This document shows positions 1 through 12,900 of a DNA stretch of 64,000 nucleotides, piece after piece (within the stretch, counting starts at the first letter, position 1; each line of letters opens with the position of its first letter). The stretch is from Siphonodentalium dalli (Eukaryota; Mollusca; Scaphopoda; Gadilida; Siphonodentaliidae), in the NCBI GenBank assembly GCA_032622095.1, contig CP136061.1, forward strand, positions 233,738,944-233,802,943, in the 5' to 3' direction. A program made the translations under genes and the position numbers. Under the pieces are notes generated by a model that made no database searches, was not told the origin of the DNA, and saw only the letters and a list, made by a program, of their open reading frames with translations.

Positions 1-190
1 TTGTTGGCGGAACGTGATACCTCTCGTTCGGGACTGCGTCCCGCACTCGAGGTATCGCTCTGCCAACAAATCGAGTGCGATAATTTCGTCAAAATCCAGA
101 CACTCGTGCGGTTCTATCTATATATAGAGAATGCACTGCCACAGGATCTTTAATGCTGTATCAGCGCAGCTCCCGCCATGAAAGGGTTAA
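1..190. repeat. TTAA foldback element right part, with a 69-bp hairpin
   Basis: Bases 1-69 form an inverted repeat with TTGTTGGC at one end and GCCAACAA at the other. Positions 130-190 (gaatgcactgccacagg ... aaagggttaa) match the right end of the TTAA foldback elements found throughout the window. The left part is cut by the window edge; the hairpin may be a separate nested insertion. Confidence 0.6.
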
Positions 191-281
191 ATATGTGATG
201 CATTTCAACTGCAATCTCAGTGTAAAATGTGTCGAGTATACTTGATTGGGTGATTTTTAATAAAATAAATAAAAAAAACTT

Positions 282-633
282 TTAAAGGGGTACTGTACAC
301 TAAATCCGACCATATATGGGACCATCTCCTTTTATGCTCAACAGAATATATGCAACAAATGAATGAATTTGAGCCATGGATTAGCGCAAATACACTTGTG
401 TGCTCCATAAACAATGCAAAAAACATGGTAATTATAATGAAAATGAATTTATGACTCTAGCCATAATTTCCTTTTCATTATAATTATCATATTGTTTGCA
501 TCGTTCATAAAGCAAATGAGTGTATTTTGCACTAATCCGTGGCTCAAATTCATTCATTTGTTGCATATTTTCTGTTGAGTATAAAAGGAGATGGTCCCAT
601 AGATGGTCGGATTTAGTGTACGGTCCCCTTTAA
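282..633. repeat. Foldback MITE with TTAA target duplication, copy 1
   Basis: A 350-bp inverted repeat bounded by TTAA-AGGGG and CCCCT-TTAA, with arms running through GTACACTAAATCC. TTAA duplication is typical of piggyBac-type transposition. No coding capacity. A second copy lies at 59418-59770. Confidence 0.8.
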
Positions 634-884
634 TGGAAATCTGTTGGGGAAATAATGGCCAAGGGCAACTAGTTATTAGACCCAGAGCAAGCATTTGCGG
701 AGGTGGAATGCTTCATTGGTTTGTGCCCCAGAAATAAAAAATAAGATATACATACGTGAATGCATGCTTTTCAAAATTAATCTTTTTCGACCTGAGAATT
801 GACTTTTCATGGGCTTAAAACTACTGAGCACTGTTAACCCTGAGGCTAATTATACTTCCAAAGTCTATTTTCAAGTTAAATTAC

Positions 885-994
885 CTGTCCTCTAACAGAG
901 CCCAGTCTCCCAGCTTTCTTCTCAAGCTCATCAACTTCTTGTTCCAATCTGTGTTTGTCTGTCTTCAGTTTATCAACTGTTCTCTCCTTACGGG
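885..994 (-). CDS. CEP290: CEP290 exon w32 (110 bp, last exon in window)
   Basis: After the split serine it reads RKERTVDKLKTDKHRLEQEV then DELEKKAGRLGSVRGQ. This aligns without gaps to human QKKQKAYNKILREKEEIDQE and NDELKRQIKRLTSGLQGK. The acceptor is TAACAG and the donor GTAATT. The remaining C-terminal exons must lie beyond position 1. Confidence 0.93.
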
Positions 995-3900
995 CTGTTA
1001 AGTAATACAAAACGATGTTTAGGATAAACCCCATAATATGATCTTTATGTGCATTCTAGCATTTTTCTACTTCTTCGCCAATCTTGAACAATCCATTTTC
1101 ACTTTACTTGTTTGAAATTTAATCCTCAGTTTGTATTAGGCCAAAAACAAATTAATATTTTGTTTCATGAGTGTGCGGGTTATATTTTTATTTTCCCAAC
1201 AAACATGATATTTTTAAAAATATAATATATATTTCCTTAAAGAAAGCCTGAACACTGAACTATATGGATAGATGTCCTGCGTTTGTAAAACCATAGTAGA
1301 AAAGGGGTTAACTTTTTTGTGGTCGCCTACGGTACCTCGCGGTCTTTAGTGGCTTGCTCGTATTAGTCACGCATGCGCAGTCCCAATATAACTGACTGAA
1401 TACGCCAGTTTATTTTCAACTCAATCAGGAGATTGGCGAGTTGCGGGGTTGGGAATGGCACCGCCATGGGAGGGCCCTATGATAGTTCAGTGTTCAGGCT
1501 TTCTTTAAGGAAATATATATTATATTTTTAAAAATATCATATTTCCGCTAAAGGAAGCCGTTCACACTGAACTATATGGATTAGAATGCAAGCCCAGGAG
1601 GAGGCACGAGCAATAAAGTTAATAGCCAAATTTTGGAGGGAATGCACTCTTCTAAAACAGATTGTACCTAAATATGAACTCTTTAATGAATCTGTTATGA
1701 TTAGGTACGTGAAATAACTCATATAATTAGAGTGCTATATTGCCCAAACATGTACCTCCCCCCCTTGTTTTTGGAAGCAACATCCCAGGTGGTGCCATTC
1801 AATTCGGAATTGCGAGCGAACCGAGCAATTCTCTGTTCTTCATCCGTCAGTTCTAAGAATCCAGCCGATTTGAGATTCGAGGAGACTAACTCCCTCTCCG
1901 CCTTAGCGACATAACGACCTGCACTGGAGGAGGCCCACTCCAAAGATGGCAAGACAACCAACATTAAGAGTTTAACTAACTGCTGTTCACCAATGCAAAC
2001 GGCAGATCACCTGATGCCCAATCTATGGCACAGGTATCAAATGGAGAGCCCATTAGCCCAAATGGGTTATACAACTATATGCGAGTCAAGCCATCGGATC
2101 AGAGGGAGCCCCCCACCATCGCATGCTGCAGGTGGTCATGCCCAAGCTAATATCCTGGCCTGGAGGGTGGGGAGAGGTCATTTTTCTCCGATCCCTTCAC
2201 GGAGGAGTGGCAGGCAAGGCCGTGTCGTTAATTCGATCGTGACCAGGGGGACTCGGCGCTTTACCTCATGGGTACGGCCCCTGCCCTACGCTTAAGCTGC
2301 CTAAGGCCATCCAGCCGGTGTCGATACGTACGCACTCGATTTTTGGCAGCTTTAGCGCCCAGAACCGCTAGCGTCTGGTGGGGGCCAAATGGCCTGGAGG
2401 TCCCAAGTACCCCTGCAGCTCCACCAGACGTATCCCCACGAATTGGTTGAACCGTCGATACGTAACCGGAGGAGCGTGAACTGGTCCTGCCCTTAGAACA
2501 GTTATCACACGTTCACATGTCCCTGAGGTACCTATGTATCACAATATACACATTGCGTATATATATATATAAATGATATAATATATATATCCGGGGGATA
2601 TACATATTAAGTTTTCCTCATGAGACCATGTCAGAAGGCCCTTCCAAAGCTGCGCCCATCAATCTAATGGGCGGAGCCAGATCACAGCTCCCTGTCATGA
2701 TCCAACGTATCACTAAATATAGATATACAACCCCACAGAGAACATGTCTCATGTCGCTGAGGTACCTATGTATCACCGTTTCACAAGATATCATTGCAGA
2801 AACCCGGTGACACAAATCTTTCGCATATATAGATATATAAAATGATATAATAGATATATCATGGTGATATATAAGTCATCATGAGATCATGTCAGAAGAC
2901 CCTACTAAAGCTGCGCCCAACAATCCAATGGTCGGAGCCAGAGCAGAGATCCCTGGCACAATCCAATGTATCATTAAAGATATATATATAGCCCCTCAGA
3001 GAACATGGCGAACACCGCAGGTGACCAGAGCATCCGATGAGAAAGCAAACCGCTACTCTCAGGTGCCAAAACAATAGTGTCGGTACGAGTATTAATTTTG
3101 GAGAAATTTCCCAACGAGCACCATCCCTTGGAATGGAGACAGACAGCAAAATGCAATCACAAGTATTATGTTCAGCCTAAATCCACACACATTACTATTA
3201 TTAGGCCATCACGACCACTAGGCACCTGAGAGCAGTCCGCGTTCCCAGCGGAATACCCACCGCGATCCGATTCTAAGAAATGAAGGTGCGCCTTCTACAA
3301 CCGAAATCAGTTCAAATGATGTAAAATGTAGTCAGCTGATGAACACAGGTAAATTTTCACGGTCACCATACGGAATATTCAGGTCTGAGCCTCTGCCCCC
3401 CCAAACATGCAGCAGAACGACCTAGGTGTGTGATAGGTCAGTTAGTGTGAAGCATGCAGCAAACTAGGGGAAGACCCGCTCTAAAAATGGCTCCCCTAGG
3501 AAGGAAACGAATGAAATTATCATCCTCCTAGTAAAGGAAACACATCCCTTTATAATGTTGTTTTATTTTAATTTGAAGAGCCAAGATAGAGAGGAACTCC
3601 CCCGACCTAAGTGGTCCCGCTTATGGCATGTTTAAGGAAGAGAGGACAGCATAGACCGAAATGCGCAGTTGGCAGCATGGCTTCAGGCCCTTATGATCGG
3701 GCATCTGTGCCATGGGGATGGGATGCCACTCGAACGGGGTGGTCCCCTGCCTGCGTCTTAGGAAAGGTCGGTAATGCTGGTCAATGAGCTTCCTCGAAAG
3801 CTTAGCTGGACAGCGCAAACGTCTTTGCCTGTTTTATTGTCTATGTGCCAGATAATCAAATTGATATGGGCAATAGAAGTATGAAGAGCCATGCTGATGG

Positions 3901-6900
3901 CCTCTTGTCGGAAAGACTATTGGCAGTGGTCGTGGGACACATGGCAATATAAATGCTTTCCATGTAAATATGCTTCATTCGTGTGTGAAGCATATTCGCC
4001 ATATCAACGGTATGAAAGGTCGGGACACGTATATATTTTAAAATTCATTGAGACTCCAACTAGTCCATGAATACCTTCAAAACACCTACCATGCCCTTTA
4101 TGAACAATGCATGCTGTATTGGATGTACAGCCCATTCTTGTACCAAGCTCACATTTGATATGGTTACTTGCCATAAATAATGTCTCCCCCCACCTTCCTT
4201 GTCTTGGAATACCACTGCTATTATATCGTTATTCATTGGGGAACGTCATCCAGGCACGGTCGCCAGTTATTTCCAGTGGGCCAGTTACATGTACCTGGAG
4301 GGGTCAAGTCACCACGACTCTAAATACCTGTCAGGCTGGAATCATTCTCATAATTGAATCAAGAAGGGGAAAGGTTGTTCAAACCAAAGTATCTTCAAAT
4401 ATCTTTGTAGATAGTGAAACCATGATTAAACAGCGTCAGTGTGATGATAAGCTTCTTGCCTTACTCTAGAGAATGCAAACCGGAGCACCCATGATTTGTA
4501 ATTTTGTGTCCCAATTAGAGCCATATCCAGAATCGTAGTAACCCAGCCCCCCCCCCCCCCCCCCCCCCCGCTTCTTTTCGGTAAACCTACACAGGAAGGA
4601 AAGCAATTATGTTTGTATTCCGGAAGGAGACACCATTTAGTCGAGAAACAACCCAGCAATTTTGAAAGGATGGGTTAATTTTGGATACAATTCAGAATAA
4701 TAACGAAAATCTGGAATTGAGACAATAGTGAAACTGTCATCACGATTAATTTTAGTGTCATGCTTGCAATCATTAAATGCTAGCAGTTCAAAATTTGACA
4801 GTGAAGTTGAAGCACTGTACGAGAATCGAATCATGTACTCAACAGAATTCTGACTCCTGTCAGATGTCAATCCCTGTCTGAAATTAATGACACTTAACGA
4901 ATCTTAGTACGACAACAGTCATTATTTTTCTGATATTGATAAACTGTAGTCTGATAACTTCAAGCGTCGACCAACACATCGAAATCATAGGAGACATGTG
5001 TGACAGTATTAAAACAGAAAACACAAAGTATTTTGTGAAAGCATGTTGTTTTGATGAGATCTAGTGACTCCAGTAGTGTTCTGTAACATGCACACACCTC
5101 GGTGTGTACATGGGTCAGCCATCAAGTTTTTATTGTCCACACCCGATCGCACAGCGTAGTGCACCCACGACAACATACCTGAACAAGTGTTGTAATGGGG
5201 AAAGTCGGCATTTGCATTCAGATTTTATTCAGTAATCTCGAATGGGACTTGTTATAGCACTTGTCCAATATCAATCTCTGTCAATTTATTAAAGTAATAA
5301 TGACACTACTGTTTTGACATTGATAAACCCAGATGTAAATTGTAATCAACTTTTAAGTTCAAATGTGACCAACACATCTGTATCAGTTGTATTGAACCAT
5401 AAAACAACAAAGTATTATAAGAAAGAATGTTGTTCACAACATTATGATAGATAGCGTCAGTAGCGATGGTAATTATTGCTAAATAAATGTCCACGCGTAA
5501 ATAAATTCCCACGAAATTAGGATACTTCCGGTAGCGAATCACGTGGCATTTATATCTGACAAATTATATCATACCTTATAGGTTCTATAATAATTACATA
5601 GATGCATTGCTCACAATAATCTATGCGCCTCGTAAGGCCTTGAAATGGCGGCTGATTATGGCGAAATGTCGATTTTCATATTCGAAATTTTTTTAAGTCC
5701 GCCGCCTTTTCGAAAACCCGGACAATTTGTATGTTTGAAGCGAAACGGTCCGTGAATTCGAAACAATAATTCTAAAAACTAACGCGTAGGCGACCAGTAA
5801 TTATTGTATCGATAAATTGAATTTGTTGTCTAGTTGTTAAACGACAAATTCGGAAAAATACTCCCTTAGACTTCTCGTTCGGTTCGTAGCAGAAAATAAA
5901 CTGGCGTATTCAGTCAGTTATATTGGGACTGCGCATGCGTGACTAATACGAGCAAGCCACTAAAGACTGCGAGGTACCGTAGGCGACCACAAAAAAGTTA
6001 ACCCTTTTCTACTATGGTTTTACAAACGCAGGACATCTATCCATATAGTTCAGTGTGAACGGCTTCCTTTAGCGGAAATATACCATCTAATGCCTGCAGT
6101 GCATGTTGGCAAAATTGTACTATCTGTTACCATTATATTTTAGCCAATTTTCAAGTCCTTTATAAAATCCATCCCAAGTTGAGAAGGCATCTGTATAAAG
6201 CCCATACATTGTTCTCTTTTTTTATTGAATTTGCTCAAGCCTGAATTTAGTGTGCCTGACATATGTAGAAACGATTCAATTCAATGCGATTTGGAATTGT
6301 TTGTCTGATTAAATTTGATTCAAAACCGGTTGTCTGATTCAAATTTTATCAAATCTGTTCTCGCATGACAGTGATTGACTGCATTCTCATGATTTCTATA
6401 GACTACACTGTACAGCTAGAATACTTACAACATTTTTCTTGTGCTAAGAAACTTAGCGAATGCTGTTGCAAATGATCTATAAGTTGCCAAGTTATTTAAT
6501 TCATTACATCTCAGTAAGAATGATGTAAAGTTAAACCCAAAATGACTCCGGGATTCCAGGAGTTCAATGTCACAAGGGAATTACATCTCGTCCTGTAAAC
6601 TAACATGTGTCCATTTACAGATAGATCTGTATTAGGATTCCGACTTTGTAGTTTAATGATTTTTTTCAAACAAACAACCCGGCTAAATAAACTGATTTCA
6701 GCAAGCCTAATCTATGAGCAAAAAGCAATAGCAGCCAATAAGCAAACATATTTGGATATCCTTCACACAAAATGTACTCCCAACATCCACAGCGACATAC
6801 CCCTCAATAAAACACATTCAAAAACTAAATTAATTTCTAATATTTATATAGCTTTAAGCTTTTACCTATCTATAAATTGAGCAGAATTTTTTTTCTGAAA

Positions 6901-9900
6901 TCTGTCTGCAGTTTTGACATTATACAATGCAGCACGAAAAGTTAGCCAAATATTCTACCTGTGAATATCAATTGATTATTCTATGGCAGCGCACTTAAAA
7001 AACATGCTCAGTAGTTATCTACCGATTTTACTCATCTAGGTCAACAAGATTTCTTTATATTATGGATCAGGTTATGGTGTTTTTTATTTGGATATGAAAC
7101 GTATGACCTAGTTGGCAGATAACCTATCACCGATCAGGATTTAGAGTAACACATCCCTAAATAATCGACTCCTTAACCACATCAGACTTATGGGTAATTT
7201 TTCAGGATTTAGTCGGAAATATGGCTTGTTGCCATTCATTGGAAAGCTCTCACTGAGAGCTTTCCGACGAATGGCAACAAATGGCTCTAAGTGAGAGCTT
7301 TTCGATGAATGGCAACAAGCCATATTTCCGACTAAATCCTGAAAAATTACCAATAATTCTGCTGTGGTTAAGGAGTCGATTATTTAGGGCATTACTGTAC
7401 ATACACCCATTCCAAGGTTTATTTAATTTATTGTAAGTCAATCGTTTGATTGATAAAAATAATTATTATATTTTCAGTAACTTTTTCTGCCAAAATAATA
7501 ATCGTATCCCCACTCCCGGAAGTGCCACGATGTTATCCTACTCCCAGAGGTTTGTCCTACTCCCAGCGATGACGGACTATTTATCCCAACCTCGCACGTT
7601 CCGAATTACGTTGGGTTGGGTTACTCCCCTTACACCAAAATAATTGTCTCAGTTCCAGTGCATAGTCAGATAGATGTAACACAAAATAGATCACCAAAAA
7701 CACAGACCACCAATGTGTTATCGACATCAAATTCCAGCTCAGTGAATTTGCAGGATCAACACCAACTGGGAAACATTTGGTTACGCTACACTTCGGAATC
7801 CAAAGATCGAAATCGTGATAAACAATTGTTCCCACAAGTGCATTCGCACCAAGAAAATGAAAACAGTGTTGAGATCCACTTCAGTATCTTCAAGCAGTTT
7901 CACTTCAAATTCCACTGATATTCCAGTGCATATTCCAAATGAAAGTGAGCAGTGATATCTCATAGAACTAGGAACGCTTATCCACACAATGACATTCCAA
8001 ACAGTTACTAATTATTCAATAAAGTGTGTTGTTTGTTTGAAAAATTCCTCCGAAAAATCCCCCTTGAAGTTGGTGGCAATAGGAGAAATCAGTCAATGAA
8101 ATGACGTCACGTTCCTTATACGTGGTAAAATACTATGGCGCGCGCGGCTATAGTAAAAAATTCATGAATGAGTGACGTAATCGATTTACCTTATTTGGGT
8201 TGTTATCTTATCATTGCGCGTAATTCAACGGAAACATTTAGGTCAATATTCAGAATCGGAACATCTTCTCAATGCATTTTATTAGAGTTGTGTCGTGACA
8301 AAATGTTGTGGAAAATTTAATAAACACAATAGTTAACTGTCATCAGCGACGAACGAAGTTTCTCCTCTCGTGAGATGCGAGGATGATTTTTCACTCGGCT
8401 GACGCCTCGTGAAAAATAATCCTGCGCATCTCACTCGAGGAGAAACTTCGTTCGTCGCTGATGACAGTTAACTATTGTCTATTTATTTTTATATAATTTT
8501 TATATTCTGCTAAAACTCACATAATTCATCCCTAGCATCCTCAACATCGGATTGTAAAGTTGCTTCACTCTCTTTTCTCTTTTTGAGTTCCTTTTTACAT
8601 CTGTCCATTGTCGATTGGAGATCATCTATTTGTTCCTAAAATAAAGACATAATTCTAGGTCAGAACAAATTCTCAATTAACATTATGAATGGCATGTTTA
8701 CTGTATACACCCGTCAGTAAGCCCATCCTCGAAGATAAGCCCAGTCTGAGTTTTTTACCCTAAATAAAACATTGGGTGGTCCTCGTAGATAAGCCCACCC
8801 CCATTGAGCATTTGGATGGTAAATACTATCACATCTTTCTATCGTGTACAATAGGAGAAGAAACTCAAGCACATCTGTGCTTTTATTATTTCTTTCAGTT
8901 GTTTTTCTTAAATAATAAAGATGTATAATAGAATGCACTTGTGTTAATATTGTTGTGAATTATACACATCTTATTTTATTCTTAGTTGTTGGATCAATCA
9001 AAGAGGTATCAAATCAATACAATCAAAGAATGTGTCACTTATTGTTCACACCTGATTTTATCTTCTTAATAATATAAATAAAACACATTGTTATCTTTAT
9101 TCAATACAAACATGGTATTGGTATAAAATATGATGGTAGGTTGGCACCTGAAGTCTAACTGAATTTTTGGGGGGGTGGAGGTCCTCGTGAGTAAGCTCAG
9201 TGAGCAAAAATGTGCGATAGCTTACTGACGGATGTGTAAAGTAATAGCAAAAACAATGTTATTTCTGTTTATTTTGCCATTTGACAAACTATACAAAGAT
9301 CAACAATAGGGAAGAATAAGAAAGAATGTAATAAACTGATTTTAAACTGTTATTGCCTATGCTATTGTGTGTACTTATAACACCTATTTTGTAAGTTTCA
9401 TCTTTACACCCTACTGTGGGTAAAAATTTCAACTTTCGGTGTAAGTTTTCAAAATGCCATTTCATGGGTTAAATGTTTATACCCATAGTAGGCTGGTCAT
9501 CAGAGGGTTAGACCTGGAAGAAATTTGTAATGAAGGTTTCTTAATCTTGTTTTGAGTGGGAAAGTGTCCTGAATCACATAAAAAATAAGCTAAAATCTGC
9601 AAAATTTTCTATTAAAAATGGCGTCCATGATGGCAGATGGTTTCAAGAAATTCTTAATTTCTATGGTAGGTGGACCAAATTAGTAATAGAATGAAATATA
9701 TAGAAACAATGCAAGTTGTAGTAGAATGTCTGTCCCAAAATGACCGACAAAATGGAATGAAATATACAATTTGTGGAAAATTTAATAGCCAGTCCCAAAA
9801 GAGTGAACAAACTCTTGAATTATGCAAAGACGAATGATTTCAGAGTATAAGGGAAACTTTTGATAATACATTTACCAATTCTCTCTTAACCCTTTGAGTG

Positions 9901-12900
9901 CCAGGTCCGATTTTTGTATCAACCCATATACCCTGTGCCAATGCATACTCTTATATATGCGAGTTGACCATACGTCGCCTCGCATATATAAGAGAATGCA
10001 TTGGCCTAACAATTTTTCATCATTTGTTATTATTTTTTACAATTTTTTACAATTTTAATAATTTTTTACAGACCGTAAATTAGGGCCGATGAGATCGGCC
10101 CCTGGCACTGAAAGGGTTATGTATCTCGCAAGAGGATAGCAAAAACAAGGTCTCATACAACAGTTAAATATGAACTTTTTTGGCACCCAGAAAAATAATG
10201 CAGTTTTACATGTACTGTTTATCTTGAATCGTGTGATGTATGTGTAATTAAACAGTTAAATGGGATTTAATTGAGATGTATTGATTCTGTGACCTTTTCT
10301 GGAAGCAGAAATGTATACCCTGTGCCAATGCATACTCTTATATATGCGAGTTGACCATAGGTCGCCTCGCATATATAAGAGAATGCATTGGCCTAACAAT
10401 TTTTCATCATTTGTTATTATTTTTTACAATTTTAATAACTTTTTACAGACCGTAAATTAGGGCCGATGAGATCGCCCCCCTGGCACTGAAAGGGTTATGT
10501 ATCTCGCAAGAGGATAGCAAAAACAAGGTCTCATACAACAGTTAAATATGAACTTTTTTGGCACCCAGAAAAATAATGCAGTTTTACATGTACTGTTTAT
10601 CTTGAATCGTGTGATGTATGTGTAATTAAACAGTTAAATGGGATTTAATTGAGATGTATTGATTCTGTGACCTTTTCTGGAAGCAGAAATGTATACCCTG
10701 TGCCAATGCATACTCTTATATATGCGAGTTGACCATAGGTCGCCTCGCATATATAAGAGAATGCATTGGCCTAACAATTTTTCATCATTTGTTATTATTT
10801 TTTACAATTTTAATAACTTTTTACAGACCGTAAATTAGGGCCGATGAGATCGCCCCCCTGGCACTGAAAGGGTTATGTATCTCGCAAGAGGATAGCAAAA
10901 ACAAGGTCTCATACAACAGTTAAATATGAACTTTTTTGGCACCCAGAAAAATAATGCAGTTTTACATGTACTGTTTATCTTGAATCGTGTGATGTATGTG
11001 TAATTAAACAGTTAAATGGGATTTAATTGAGATGTATTGATTCTGTGACCTTTTCTGGAAGCAGAAATGTATGTATTCAGAGCAGTCTCATGAATGTGGC
11101 TGATCATCATTTATTTTTATATCTATAACATCAAACCTGTCAAAATTCACTAATATAGAACAGTATGAGAGCTATTCATAGAGTACGGGTTAAGATGTGC
11201 AGATCCGATTGTCCGTGTCTTAAAATATTTATCATTGTTGCCTCCGGTCAAGTGATGAAACAAAAATGGAAGTAAATATTGACTCGTTTTCAATTGCTAA
11301 GAATTGCTTGCGGGGCTTTCCATTGTTCCATATATTTTTGACTTCTATCATTCAAGGAATATGTGTTTAGAATTTCAATTCTTTTTCTGATACTTGCTGA
11401 GAGTTAGTTACTGTATAATCGCATGCATTCATTTGTAGGATGTTTAGGCAATAAGTTCAAACTTATAATTGAATATCCATCGCTACAAATGTTTCTTTGC
11501 CTGTCATCTCCATATGTAGTCTGATGTTACTCTGAACATCCCAGCACCCAGCAAATAACCTTCTATGAACTAAAGGAAACCTACCACATATTCCTTGGTG
11601 TGTCTATCCAGTAACTTCTGAATATTTATCTCCCTTGTAGACTCCGACGATTTAACATCAATCTGCTCCTGTGCCTGGGAAATCATGTCTGCTTTCAGAT
11701 CTGTCAGTGCCCTGGACAGTGACTGAAAATATATTGATAGAATGATCATAACAGCTGTTCCAATTCCAAAAAGATTAAGTGATATGTGCTTGCCTATAGA
11801 GGAGTCCTTTTGAACAGTGTTCGCACTGAACCAGAAAATCAATGGGCCAGAACTTGGCCATTTTCAATATTTATTGGGCCATTTGAACATTTCTTGGGCC
11901 ATTTATATTTCGGGAATTCAACATATGTTACACTAAAAATAATCGGGAGTAATATATTGTATTTTAACTGAATAAAACATGAATTTATAGCTATTGGATA
12001 TTAATAGAGGCAGGTTAATTTATTTTACTTTTGTCAGCTGCTTTATCAAAATCTAATTTGCGTTTACTCATTCTATCTATTATAACTCGCGTTTACTCAT
12101 TCTATCTATTATAACTCGCGTTTATTCATTCTATCTATTATAACTCGCATTTATTCATTCTATCTATTATAACTCGCGTTTATTCATTCTATCTATTATA
12201 ACTCGCGTTTACTCATTCTATCTATTATAACTCGCGTTTACTCATTCTATCTATTATAACTCGCGTTTACTCATTCTATCTATTATAACTCGCGTTTACT
12301 CATTCTATCTATTATAACTCGCGTTTACTCATTCTATCTATTATAACTCGCGTTTACTCATTCTATCTATTATAACTCGCGTTTACTCATTCTATCTATT
12401 ATAACTCGCGTTTACTCATTCTATCTATTATAACTCGCGTTTACTCATTCTATCGTTTACTCATTCTATCGTTTACTCATTCTATCGTTTACTCATTCTA
12501 TCGTTTACTCATTCTATCGTTTACTCATTTCTATCTGTTATAACTCGCGTTTACTCATTCTATCTATTATAACTCGCGTTTATTCATTCTATCTATTATA
12601 ACTCGCGTTTACTCATTCTATCGTTTACTCATTCTATCTATTATAACTCGCGTTTATTCATTCTATCTATTATAACTCGCGTTTATTCATTCTATCTATT
12701 ATAACTCGCGTTTATTCATTCTATCTATTATAATTTGCGTTTACTCATTCTATCTATTATTACTCGCGTTTATTCATTCTATCTATTATAACTCGCGTTT
12801 ACTCATTTTATCTATTATAACTCGCGTTTATTCATTCTATCTATTATAATTTGCGTTTACTCATTCTATCTATTATAACTCGCGTTTATTCATTCTATTT

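Larger units (their letters stand above)
1204..6081 (-). mobile_element. DIRS-like element with inverted terminal repeats and internal complementary region
   Basis: Inverted terminal repeats at 1204-1417 and 5892-6081 share about 160 bp at near identity but differ at their outermost ends. At 1482-1581 lies a 100-bp block. Its first 57 bases are the exact reverse complement of the left outer end, and its last 41 are the exact reverse complement of the right outer end, joined at AT. A circle-junction block complementary to both ends is the hallmark of DIRS tyrosine-recombinase retroelements, where it sits beside the 3' repeat, so this copy should read on the minus strand. No intact reverse transcriptase, RNase H or recombinase was recognised in the 4.3 kb interior; it is decayed or deleted. 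A short minus-strand open stretch at 1719-1964 is unassigned. No flanking duplication was found, as expected for this class. Confidence 0.72.

Noticed and set aside
1719-1964. 81-codon minus-strand frame (LTDEEQRIARFARNSELNGT)
   Set aside because: It looks protein-like and has the expected strand for the DIRS-like element, but it matches no family I know. Kept only as a note in the element entry.
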